A stretch of DNA of 64,000 nucleotides from Asaia lannensis NBRC 102526 (GTDB lineage Bacteria > Pseudomonadota > Alphaproteobacteria > Acetobacterales > Acetobacteraceae). The stretch covers positions 310,001 through 374,000 of the forward strand of contig NZ_JAMXQU010000002.1 of NCBI RefSeq assembly GCF_024054035.1, given 5' to 3'. Under the pieces are notes generated by a model, which was not told the origin of the DNA, ran no database searches, and worked only from the letters and a program-made list of their open reading frames with translations. Positions within the stretch are counted from its first letter, which is position 1, and each line of letters starts with the position of its first letter. Both the position numbers and the translations under genes were made by a program. Positions 54,804 through 62,742 of the stretch are shown here, piece by piece.

Positions 54804-57735
54804 TCACGATACGTCCGCGCCCTTCGAGCTTGGCACGGTATAGCGCCTGATCGGCCCGCTCCAGCGCCTCGATCCAGATTTCACGGGTTGGAATCGTACC
54901 CGTCAGGGTCTGGGCGATACCGGCACTGCATCCTACGGTCAGAGCACCGACCTTGGTCTCGAACGGCACGGTCGTGAGAGCGGAAAGCAGTAAATCGATA
55001 CGTATGCAGGCCTGTGCAAAATCGCCCTGCACGACGATCAGGAACTCCTCGCCGCCATAACGACCGATCAACTCGTCCTGGGTCTTGTCCCGCAGGAGGC
55101 GGCTGCCGATTTCGGCGAGTATCTCATCGCCGATCGTATGGCCGAACGTGTCGTTGATCGATTTGAAATAATCGACGTCGAACAAGGCGATGGTGAGCGC
55201 ACGATGCTGGCCCTCGAATCCGGGCTGGAGCATTTTATCGAGAAGGCGCAGCACGCTTGCTTCCACCGTGCGCCGGTTCATCAGACGGGTCAGACCGTCC
55301 TGGCGTGCCTGCTGCTCAAGAGCGTTCTGCGCGGCACGCATCTCCTCAGTGCGCTCCAGAACGAGACTTTCGAGGCGCTTTTGTCTTTTGAGCAGATAGC
55401 TGAAGCGCATCCGGTTGAAGATGTAAGGCAGCATGACCACTGCAACGACGTAGAATACGATGAGCGGCCATGCCATCCACCAAGGTCTACGCATACGAAT
55501 TTCAAGCACGATAGGCTTCGATATGATGTTCCGGTTGTCGTTGATTGCCTGAACGACAAGCTTTGTGTGGCCGGGCGGAACGAAGTTGTAGCGTATCTCA
55601 CCGGTCGTCGTTTTTACCCAGTCCTGATCCACCCCCTCAAGGCGGTATCTGAAATAGGTCGATGGCGCCAGGTCGGTATTGAGCGTGCCCAGCGTAACCG
55701 TCAACGGATCGCGCGTGAAGGGAACTGCGCGCTCAGGTAACAATGCATCGCCAAGCTTGACCCGAATAAAAACAGGATTGAGGTCCGGCTTTTCGAAGAA
55801 GTGTTCAGGGTGGACAAGATGGGCAACACCTCTGGTCGTCGTGATCCAGATCGACCCGTCCGGGTCCTGCACCAAGCCCTTCTGGTTGATGTTCGCAGAA
55901 ACCAGACCGTCGTCTTTGGTCAGGCGTATCCACTCATGACCGTCAAACACAGCCAGACCGTTTTCAGTACCGACCCAGAGATGATGATTGCGATCGTAAA
56001 GAAGGCTGAAAATGATCTGAGAGCCTGTCAGCGCCGGGCCGACAGGCATGACACGGTCGATTTCCGCGTCTTTGAGCCTGACATGAACAAGCCCAACGGG
56101 CGCGCGGACACCGCCGACCCAGAGATCGTCATGCGATGAGAAAACCATCGCGGCTGGAGAGAATTTCCCCCCATTCGGCCAGTGATCGAGTGTTTTCTTC
56201 CAGTGCCCGTCTTTTTCGCGCCGATACAGGGCATCGCCGAGAATTGCCCATGGCGTTCCGTCATCACGCAAAGCGATCGTTGTGGCCGGGCTGGTCAAAA
56301 GATTGCCGCGATCGTCCTCGACCGTCGATGGCGGGTCCGAAGAAGCCGGATCGTACTGGAAAAGACCGTAGTCGGAAGCAATCCACAACCGGTCCATCTG
56401 CACTGCCTCGGCGATATCCATCACGCGTCCGACTGTCAGTTTCCGGTCACAGAAGAATTTCCCGTCATGATCGACGCAATGCAGCAGGAAACGGTCATCC
56501 ACAGGGGCCCAGTAGCCTGAATGACGATCTCTGATGCCGAAAAAGAAATTACCGTCTTTCAGGCGCTCGCCGATCTCGTTTTTATCGAGAGGGAAGAGCC
56601 CCTGATCCGTGAAAAGCAGCTCCCTGTCCGGTCCCACCCCCTCTCCTTCACGGGGCAGAACAGACCAGACCGAGCGGATGCTCTGGGGTTCGATGTTTTC
56701 CCACACACCCCACCCGACCAGCTTGTCGAGTTCGACTGCGTCCTGCACGGTCCAGAACTGCCTGTTGCGATCGACAAAGGCGAAATACATATCCTGCTCG
56801 CGTCCTAGAGCATGGTTAGGATAGCTCCAGTAGTGACCGTTGAATGAGCGCAGGTGGCTGCCATCGAAAAATGCCGCTGCATCCGAGGTTGCCACCACAA
56901 ACGTGGGATATGTCTCAAGCGACGACTGATCGTATTCCCGCTCCAGCAGCAGCCCCGCCCAACCGCCCCTGATGACAGGAGCGATAAGAAACCGGTTTTC
57001 AATCGCGAAAAACTGCCGGTCGATATTCCCTGCCGGAGGTTCGGGAATAGAGACGATATGGGACAGGCGAAGCGCTGCCCTTCCTTCGATATCGCGCAGC
57101 ACGGTCTCGTAGCGCCTGTGGAAATAAACACGGTCGCCCATCTGGAACAGACGCATCGCCCGACCGCCCACCCGACTGTCGCGATGACAGACGAGCCTCA
57201 GCTCATCGACGATCATGCATGAATGAATACCTGCTTCATCCGTAACGATAACCGTCGATCCGTCGAGATAGACTTTCGCAATTCTGCCAATTCCCGCAGT
57301 GACGAGCATGTGGAAGGAGAGAGAGATGGGCGATCGTCTCGCACTGGGCGCCTCCGAAGACAGAAGCAAGGCACCATGACGCAGTGCCAGAATACGGCCA
57401 TCCGGTAGAAAACGAATCATGTTCACATGACCGGTCTGCCCAGGTACGGAAGGGAGGGAGACCTCGTGGAAGTTCTGTCCGGAAAAGAAATAGAGAGATC
57501 GTTGGGTGAGGACGTAGAGATAACCCTGCCTGTCCTGAGCCATGCCGAATATGTAGGAGCTATCGATGCCGTCACGTTGCGAAAATGTTCGCATCGGCAG
57601 GTCCAGATCACGCGCTGATGCGCTGTGACAAAGCGCAAGGGTAACGATCACTATAGCGAGTACAGGGCGCAGGTCGAGAAATGCCCGAACATGGTTGAGG
57701 CAACACAGCAGAAGAAAGTGCTTCTTCCCTGGCAA
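54763..57735 (-). CDS. membrane sensor diguanylate cyclase with propeller and Y_Y_Y domains
   Basis: This 990-residue protein has an N-terminal signal/TM (VLAIVIVTLALCHSASA), a large periplasmic region of two-component-regulator propeller repeats (LFTDQGLFPLDKNEIGE, GTENGLAVFDGHEWIRLTKDDGLVSANI, DPDGSIWITTTRGVAHL), a Y_Y_Y domain (YFRYRLEGVDQDWVKTTTGEIRYNFVPPGHTKL), a TM helix at about 745-768, a short coiled coil (LESLVLERTEEMRAAQNALEQQA) and a GGDEF domain with GGEEF at 894-898, so cyclase activity is likely. The inhibitory RxxD site upstream is replaced by TQDE, so product inhibition may be lost. The ligand is unknown; nearby sugar uptake hints at a carbohydrate. Confidence 0.9.
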   Translation of the reverse strand: MPGKKHFLLLCCLNHVRAFLDLRPVLAIVIVTLALCHSASARDLDLPMRTFSQRDGIDSSYIFGMAQDRQGYLYVLTQRSLYFFSGQNFHEVSLPSVPGQTGHVNMIRFLPDGRILALRHGALLLSSEAPSARRSPISLSFHMLVTAGIGRIAKVYLDGSTVIVTDEAGIHSCMIVDELRLVCHRDSRVGGRAMRLFQMGDRVYFHRRYETVLRDIEGRAALRLSHIVSIPEPPAGNIDRQFFAIENRFLIAPVIRGGWAGLLLEREYDQSSLETYPTFVVATSDAAAFFDGSHLRSFNGHYWSYPNHALGREQDMYFAFVDRNRQFWTVQDAVELDKLVGWGVWENIEPQSIRSVWSVLPREGEGVGPDRELLFTDQGLFPLDKNEIGERLKDGNFFFGIRDRHSGYWAPVDDRFLLHCVDHDGKFFCDRKLTVGRVMDIAEAVQMDRLWIASDYGLFQYDPASSDPPSTVEDDRGNLLTSPATTIALRDDGTPWAILGDALYRREKDGHWKKTLDHWPNGGKFSPAAMVFSSHDDLWVGGVRAPVGLVHVRLKDAEIDRVMPVGPALTGSQIIFSLLYDRNHHLWVGTENGLAVFDGHEWIRLTKDDGLVSANINQKGLVQDPDGSIWITTTRGVAHLVHPEHFFEKPDLNPVFIRVKLGDALLPERAVPFTRDPLTVTLGTLNTDLAPSTYFRYRLEGVDQDWVKTTTGEIRYNFVPPGHTKLVVQAINDNRNIISKPIVLEIRMRRPWWMAWPLIVFYVVAVVMLPYIFNRMRFSYLLKRQKRLESLVLERTEEMRAAQNALEQQARQDGLTRLMNRRTVEASVLRLLDKMLQPGFEGQHRALTIALFDVDYFKSINDTFGHTIGDEILAEIGSRLLRDKTQDELIGRYGGEEFLIVVQGDFAQACIRIDLLLSALTTVPFETKVGALTVGCSAGIAQTLTGTIPTREIWIEALERADQALYRAKLEGRGRIVISEQGRGDEGYRD

Positions 57736-57856
57736 ACCTGAAATGACGTCATCTCTCTTCAGAATCTTGCCCTCAGGACCGTGGCACTATTGCCTTCAGC
57801 TATTCTAGAATACCCCAAGGGCATGGTCGTTAAAAATACGCAATAGCAGAACGATT

Positions 57857-57881
57857 GCCCGACCCATTTACGTGGTCGGGC
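57857..57881 (-). terminator. hairpin after the repeat protein gene
   Basis: GCCCGACC and GGTCGGGC pair over 8 bp around a 9-base loop, 15 bases past the repeat gene stop on the minus strand. Only AATCGTTC follows, so termination may be weak. Confidence 0.55.
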
Positions 57882-57895
57882 CGTCGATAACCCGA

Positions 57896-58333
57896 TCAGC
57901 CGAAAGAGGGCGAGAAGGGGGCGAGAGCAACATGCTGGGCTCTGTTTACGACACAATCGCCATCCATTGCACAGGGATCCCAGGACTGGCCCGGCGGGGG
58001 ACGAGGACCGGCAAGAGCGATGCTATCCACATTCTTCACGACACAGTCGCCATCCATCGCGCAGGGATCCCAGGACTGGCCCGGCGGGGGACGAGGACCG
58101 GCAAGGGCGATGCTATCCACATTCTTCACGACACAATCGCCATCCATCGCGCAGGGATCCCAGGACTGGCCCGGCGGGGGACGAGGACCGGCAAGGGCAA
58201 TCGACGTCTGATCGGAAGGGATAGTTACCGACGTCGCCTGCGAAGAAGCGAAAGCTGTACCGGTAACCGTTGCGATCGAGCCAGCGATCATCATGATCGA
58301 AAAAGTATTGGATACTAAATTGCGAATAGACAT
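57896..58333 (-). CDS. secreted protein with three 30-residue Cys-containing tandem repeats
   Basis: This 145-residue protein has a signal peptide (NTFSIMMIAGSIATVTGTAFA, cleavage after Ala-Phe-Ala) and then three nearly identical 30-residue units (44-73, 74-103, 104-133). Each unit has SIALAGPRPPPGQSWDPC followed by AMDGDCVV: a triproline turn, one Trp and two Cys separated by five residues. KNVD links the units and the last ends in a hydrophobic tail. Six cysteines in a secreted protein suggest one disulphide loop per unit. No known domain is recognised. A hairpin covers the ribosome binding site. It could be a structural envelope protein, a binding protein or a multi-core peptide precursor; I cannot decide. 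Confidence 0.75.
   Translation of the reverse strand: MSIRNLVSNTFSIMMIAGSIATVTGTAFASSQATSVTIPSDQTSIALAGPRPPPGQSWDPCAMDGDCVVKNVDSIALAGPRPPPGQSWDPCAMDGDCVVKNVDSIALAGPRPPPGQSWDPCAMDGDCVVNRAQHVALAPFSPSFG
57935..58204. repeat. three tandem 90-bp coding repeats
   Basis: The block CAGGGATCCCAGGACTGGCC and its surroundings recur with a 90-base period (around 57972, 58062 and 58152), in phase with the 30-residue protein units. The copies differ at only a few bases, mostly in the first copy as written on the plus strand, which implies recent duplication or gene conversion. Confidence 0.95.
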
Positions 58334-58340
58334 GGTGACA

Positions 58341-58381
58341 ATCCATTTACAGACGCAAGCGTTATTGCTTGCGAAATGGAT
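58341..58381 (-). promoter_or_regulatory. leader hairpin over the ribosome binding site of the repeat gene
   Basis: On the minus strand ATCCATTT (58381-58374) pairs with AAATGGAT (58348-58341), with an inner stem CGCAAGC/GCTTGCG and a 6-base loop. The 3' arm contains the TGGA that lies 9 bases before the ATG at 58333 and is the only Shine-Dalgarno-like sequence there. Folding would hide it, so translation may be controlled by temperature, a protein or an RNA. Confidence 0.6.
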
Positions 58382-58806
58382 GCACCAATAAATCCCATAA
58401 GTCTCGACTAGATTGAGAATGATATAATGGAGAAGCTATAATACTTAATCATAAATAGTAATTATTTTATTTAATCAACGCTGAATATTTATCGATTATT
58501 CATATATGAGATACTTCTATAGAAGTTTTACTATTTGTAATATCATAATTATATTATTATCAGACCCTGTTACTTGCATAATTTCACGATAAATTAACCT
58601 GCTATTTTGTCCCGAAACGCCACACGACGGACCGACAGGTCGTCTCCCTACGCTTGGCGTTGACCCAATATATGGATCACAACGAATTTGGTTTGAATTA
58701 ACGTGACAAACGCTTAAAGATCACACGCACTTTGGGATTTCTCGCGTGATACCGATGATCCCTCGGCAGGCCCTGCGCCAGGTTTTCTCGACTAAGGTCT
58801 CTTCAT
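58382..58806. other. AT-rich intergenic tract with a perfect 14-bp palindrome
   Basis: The roughly 425 bases between the repeat gene and the sugar transporter are far richer in A/T than anything else in the window, above all 58400-58600. ACTTCTATAGAAGT at 58513-58526 is a perfect palindrome. No gene is visible on either strand. The tract should carry promoters for the repeat gene (minus) and the transporter (plus). Confidence 0.6.
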
Positions 58807-60210
58807 ATGAGTAACGTTTCCTCTCCCACACCAGCAGAAACCAAAATGCCTCTGGTCGGGAAAATGATGCTTGCTGCCATTCTTGCAGCTGTTGCCGGAC
58901 TGATGTTCGGTCTGGATATCGGCGTTATTTCCGGTGCGCTGGGGTTCATCGCCAAGGAGTTCCACGCCAGCGATACCGCGCAGGAGTGGATCGTCTCGTC
59001 CATGATGCTCGGCGCGGCTCTGGGCGCGCTCGCAGCTGGCCGTCTGTCCTATAGTCTGGGACGAAAGAAGGCCCTTGTCTTCAGCGCAGCCCTTTTTGTT
59101 GTCGGCGCGCTTTGTTGCGTTCTTGCCCACTCGGTCGCGGTCCTTATCATCGCCCGGGCGATTCTTGGGCTGGCCATCGGCATCGCCAGCTTCGTGGCCC
59201 CCCTCTATATTTCGGAAGTGGCGGACGACCAGCGGCGGGGTGGTCTGATTTCGGTCTATCAGCTGATGATCACGATCGGCATTCTTCTGGCCTTCATATC
59301 CGACGCCCTTTTTTCCTATTCGGGCTCATGGCGCTGGATGCTCGGAATTGTCGCGATCCCCGGTGCCGTATTCCTTGCCGGCTCGCTCTTTCTGCCTGAG
59401 AGCCCGCGCTGGCTGATGCTGCGCGGACGTGACCGCGAGGCACTCGAAACCCTTTCGACCCTTCGCCCCTCGCAGAAAGAAGCTGCGAGCGAGATCAACG
59501 ATATCTCGCAGGGCCTGCAGCAGAAGCAGCGCGGCTTCTCGCTCTTCCTCGAAAATCCGAACTTCCGCCGCTCCGTTATGCTGGGGATCGGACTTCAGAT
59601 CGTTCAGCAGCTGACCGGCATCAATGTCGTGATGTATTACGCGCCGCGCATTTTCGAAGTGGCCGGTTTCGGTCAGGACGGACAGATGTGGGGCACCGCC
59701 ATTGTCGGCCTCGTGAATATGCTGGCCACGTTCATCGCCATCAGCTTTGTCGACCGCTGGGGACGCCGCCCCATGTTGATCGCCGGTTTCGCCATCATGG
59801 CGGTCGGCATGGGCGCACTCGCTATCCTGCTCTCACTGGGACAGGAATCGAGCACGATGATGCATTATCTGTCGGTCGCGGTTCTGCTGCTGTTCATCAC
59901 AGGATTTGCCTTCTCCGCCGGTCCGCTGATCTGGGTTCTGTGCGCCGAGGTTCAGCCTCTTCAGGGACGCGATTTCGGTATCGCCTGCTCCACCTTCACC
60001 AACTGGATTGCGAACATGGCAGTGGGCGCAACCTTCCTGACCCTGCTGGGCACTCTGGGCGCGTCGCACACATTCTGGCTGTATGCTGCACTGAATGCCG
60101 TGTTCATTCTGGTCACACTCGCTTTCGTGCCGGAAACACGTGGCGTGTCGCTCGAGTCCCTCGAGCACAAGCTCAACCAGGGCATTCGTCTGCGCGATAT
60201 CGGGCGCTAA
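58807..60210 (+). CDS. MFS sugar porter (GalP/XylE/AraE type sugar:H+ symporter)
   Basis: This 467-residue inner membrane carrier has twelve TM helices and sugar porter signatures: AAVAGLMFGLDIGVISGAL in TM1, GRLSYSLGRKKAL between TM2 and TM3, PESPRWLMLRGRDREA after TM6, QIVQQLTGINVVMYYAPRIF in TM7, FVDRWGRRPMLIAGF between TM8 and TM9, and PETRGVSLESLE after TM12. Members import galactose, glucose, arabinose or xylose with protons; the substrate is not clear. A strong terminator follows. It lies behind the AT-rich tract and is divergent from the repeat gene. Confidence 0.95.
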   Translation: MSNVSSPTPAETKMPLVGKMMLAAILAAVAGLMFGLDIGVISGALGFIAKEFHASDTAQEWIVSSMMLGAALGALAAGRLSYSLGRKKALVFSAALFVVGALCCVLAHSVAVLIIARAILGLAIGIASFVAPLYISEVADDQRRGGLISVYQLMITIGILLAFISDALFSYSGSWRWMLGIVAIPGAVFLAGSLFLPESPRWLMLRGRDREALETLSTLRPSQKEAASEINDISQGLQQKQRGFSLFLENPNFRRSVMLGIGLQIVQQLTGINVVMYYAPRIFEVAGFGQDGQMWGTAIVGLVNMLATFIAISFVDRWGRRPMLIAGFAIMAVGMGALAILLSLGQESSTMMHYLSVAVLLLFITGFAFSAGPLIWVLCAEVQPLQGRDFGIACSTFTNWIANMAVGATFLTLLGTLGASHTFWLYAALNAVFILVTLAFVPETRGVSLESLEHKLNQGIRLRDIGR

Positions 60211-60254
60211 CGCTGTCGCCCACGCGATACAGACCGTCCTGCATCGTTGTCACG

Positions 60255-60285
60255 AGGCCCCGCAGATCCTGCGGGGCCTTTTTCT
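60255..60285 (+). terminator. Rho-independent terminator after the sugar porter
   Basis: AGGCCCCGCA pairs with TGCGGGGCCT around a short GATCC-type loop and is followed by TTTTTCTT, 45 bases past the porter stop and before ispDF. Confidence 0.93.
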
Positions 60286-60327
60286 TGGCTTGACGCTCGG
60301 GAGACAAATCCGCATGTCCTGAACATC

Positions 60328-61491
60328 ATGCGTATTGCTGCCATTCTCCTCGCTGCCGGTTCAGGTCGCCGCTTTGCTGATGCCAGCACGGCCCCCGTCT
60401 CCAGCCCCGCCGCCACACCGAAGCAGTATATGCTGCTCGGTGGCAAACCGGTCATTCGTCACGCGGCAGAAGCCCTGCGTGATCATGTGACCCTGATCCA
60501 GCCCGTCGGTGACGATCCCCTGCTCGTTCAGGCCCTTGATGGAATCGACACGCTTCCTCCGGTCACCGGTGGGCGCGAGCGCCAGGACAGTGTGCGTGCG
60601 GGACTCGAAGCCCTCGCCAAGCTGCCCGAGCCACCCGATCTCGTGCTCGTCCATGATGGCGCACGACCCTATGTGCCTGCCGATGTCGTACGTAACGTGC
60701 TCGACGCGCTGGCCCAACATCCGGGTGCCATCCCCGCCGTAGCCGTGGCCGATACACTCAAGCGCGGGCGGGACGGGCTGGTCGATACGACCGTATCGCG
60801 CGAATCGCTCTGGCGCGCCCAGACGCCGCAGGGGTTCCATTTCCCCCTGCTTCTCGCCCTGCATCGCACACATCAGGGCCCGGTGACCGACGACGCGGCC
60901 CTGCTGGAAGCTGCCGGTCACCCTGTCGCGCTCGTTCAGGGTGCGGAAGACAATATCAAACTGACCTTGCCGGAGGATCTCGTGCGTCTGGAACGACTGC
61001 TTGGCTCGACCCCGCTTCCTCGCACCGGCCTTGGCTATGACGTTCATGCCTTCGAGGCCGGACGTCCGCTGATCCTGTGCGGCATCACAATTCCCCATGA
61101 TCGCGGGCTCGCCGGACATTCAGACGCCGATGTCGGCATCCACACCCTGTGCGATGCCATCTACGGTGCGCTTGCAGAGGGCGATATCGGTCGGCATTTC
61201 CCGCCCACGGATAATGAGTGGAAGGACATGGACTCGGCGCGTTTCCTTATTCATGCAGGCGAGCGTATCCGCCAGCGTGGGGGAATGCTGATCAATGCTG
61301 ACGTCACGCTGATCTGCGAACGCCCGAAAATAGGCCCCCATGCACAGGCAATGCGCGAGCGTCTTGCCGCCCTGCTCCGGGTCGACGTGGATCGTATTTC
61401 TGTCAAGGCAACGACCTCGGAACGTCTCGGCTTTACGGGACGCGAGGAAGGTATCGCGGCAACAGCCGTGGCTACCGTTCTCGTTCCCTGA
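60328..61491 (+). CDS. ispDF: bifunctional IspD/IspF enzyme of the MEP isoprenoid pathway
   Basis: This 387-residue fusion has MEP cytidylyltransferase at about 1-225 and MECDP synthase at about 230-387. IspD marks are [27 protein letters not shown] and AVADTLKRG. IspF marks are [53 protein letters not shown] and the C-terminal [26 protein letters not shown] with zinc-site His and Asp residues. I start at [11 protein letters not shown]; the longer open frame runs back through the upstream terminator. IspDF fusions are common in alphaproteobacteria. Confidence 0.97.
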   Translation: MRIAAILLAAGSGRRFADASTAPVSSPAATPKQYMLLGGKPVIRHAAEALRDHVTLIQPVGDDPLLVQALDGIDTLPPVTGGRERQDSVRAGLEALAKLPEPPDLVLVHDGARPYVPADVVRNVLDALAQHPGAIPAVAVADTLKRGRDGLVDTTVSRESLWRAQTPQGFHFPLLLALHRTHQGPVTDDAALLEAAGHPVALVQGAEDNIKLTLPEDLVRLERLLGSTPLPRTGLGYDVHAFEAGRPLILCGITIPHDRGLAGHSDADVGIHTLCDAIYGALAEGDIGRHFPPTDNEWKDMDSARFLIHAGERIRQRGGMLINADVTLICERPKIGPHAQAMRERLAALLRVDVDRISVKATTSERLGFTGREEGIAATAVATVLVP

Positions 61492-61516
61492 GCGAGAGGC
61501 CATTGCCACACACAAT

Positions 61517-61546
61517 AAAGGCCCGGCGTTATTGCCGGGCCTTTTC
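61517..61546 (+). terminator. Rho-independent terminator after ispDF
   Basis: AAAGGCCCGGC-GTTATT-GCCGGGCCTTTTCTG forms a stable stem 25 bases after the ispDF stop, with A and T tracts on both sides. Confidence 0.93.
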
Positions 61547-61708
61547 TGTTTTTATCCCGATCCTGCCTGGCACCGCGACTTGCCGTCCGCCCTTCTTATC
61601 GTCCCGGCATACCGGAAAATGCTCAATCGAGACTATCCGAAGCGTCGAGATCCCATGACACGGATGAGATCCCGTTCCCAACCGCCTGTGTGGCGAAAGG
61701 GATATACT

Positions 61709-61882
61709 CTACCCCTTGATGGCGCAGATAATGACGATGACAGGCGTCGCGGCAAGGAGCAGCCACACATTCTGCACGCAACGTGCCAGAAAATGGGCCG
61801 AGCGAACCTTGAAAGGAATGCGGCGGATGAGATTTGCGGCTACGGCTTGCTCATTCAGAACGGCCTGAATACGTGAAGACAT
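61709..61882 (-). CDS. small single-span membrane protein, unknown
   Basis: This 57-residue protein is preceded by AAGGATAAGG ending 1-2 bases before the ATG on the minus strand (AAGGA about 6 bases upstream). An amphipathic N-terminal half (SSRIQAVLNEQAVAANLIRRIPF, then KVRSAHFLARCVQNV) is followed by a TM helix (WLLLAATPVIVIICAI) and a short Lys-Gly end. It lies alone between ispDF (convergent) and the ATP12 gene (same strand, 131 bases upstream). No family is recognised. It is short, so the call is moderate. Confidence 0.5.
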   Translation of the reverse strand: MSSRIQAVLNEQAVAANLIRRIPFKVRSAHFLARCVQNVWLLLAATPVIVIICAIKG

Positions 61883-62013
61883 ACCTTATCCTTGCACGAG
61901 TTCATCTGATTACCCGACTTTCTTAAGTTCTGATGAACAGGATCGTCCAGTAACCAATGGTCACCGAATGTGATGACCTATGAACTCATTGCTAAAAGCC
62001 AATCATGGCCAAA

Positions 62014-62742
62014 TCATGCCTGATTTGTCTCAATCCCGTAGCAAAGTGCCAGATAACGCAAGGCCACGTCGATATCGTTACCGCTTTTCTCTATCTCGTG
62101 CATAAGGGCTTCATCCTCGCCCCATTGTGCCATCTGATGGCGTTCTTCCACGCTCGCCATGCTCAGCGCCGATACCGGATCGACCCAGCCCTCCGCGAGC
62201 CCTATCGCCAGAATCAGGCTGCCTGTGGCAGGCGCACAGATCGAGGCGCAGGTCAGCGCGGAGTCGTCCATCCGCTCCAGCGCTTTGGCAAAGACCTGTT
62301 GCAGGGATGCTGTCATGACGAGCGGCAGCAGGCTTCGGGTGACTTCGGGGCAAACGCCATGTCGCTGCGCGAACGCCTCCAGCACAGGATCGAACAGCAG
62401 ATCCTGTTCGCGTCCGAGCGATCCGGTTGCACGGTAACAAAGCAGATCGCTCTCACCGTAGGCCAGTAGCCCGCCAATGATCTGATCGCGGTCATTTCCG
62501 ATACGTTCGAGCTGAGTACCCGCCATCTGCGTCATCGGCAGGTCGGATGTCCTGAACCCTGCAGCGGGCGGAATGGCGCGCCATTCCTCTGCAATCGCTT
62601 CTGCCAGAGGCAGGGAGGTCACAACCAGAGGCGTCCCCCCCGGCAAGCGGAATGCGCGCCCGTCCAGTTCCACGGCGTAGCCCCCATCATCGACGGGGGC
62701 GACCTGGACCTCTTTCCAGAAGCGTTTGATGACCTGGCTCAA
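62014..62742 (-). CDS. ATP12 family F1-ATPase assembly chaperone
   Basis: This 242-residue protein belongs to the ATP12 family, which in mitochondria holds the F1 alpha subunit during assembly and is common in alphaproteobacteria. Features: RFWKEVQVAPVDDGGYAVELDGRAFRLPGGTPL at the N-terminus, EEWRA, the conserved PMTQMAGTQLERI, a YGESDLLCYRA segment and C-terminal SLILAIGLAEGWVDPVSALSMASVEERHQMAQWGEDEA. Its ATG overlaps the AsmA stop by 4 bases, so the two form an operon. Confidence 0.92.
   Translation of the reverse strand: MSQVIKRFWKEVQVAPVDDGGYAVELDGRAFRLPGGTPLVVTSLPLAEAIAEEWRAIPPAAGFRTSDLPMTQMAGTQLERIGNDRDQIIGGLLAYGESDLLCYRATGSLGREQDLLFDPVLEAFAQRHGVCPEVTRSLLPLVMTASLQQVFAKALERMDDSALTCASICAPATGSLILAIGLAEGWVDPVSALSMASVEERHQMAQWGEDEALMHEIEKSGNDIDVALRYLALCYGIETNQA

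Noticed and set aside
57935-58204. Tandem repeats as a CRISPR array
   Set aside because: The period is 90 bases with no unique spacers, and the repeat is in frame within a secreted protein.
60247-60327. Longer N-terminus for ispDF
   Set aside because: The open frame would run through the terminator of the sugar porter, and IspD homology begins at [11 protein letters not shown].
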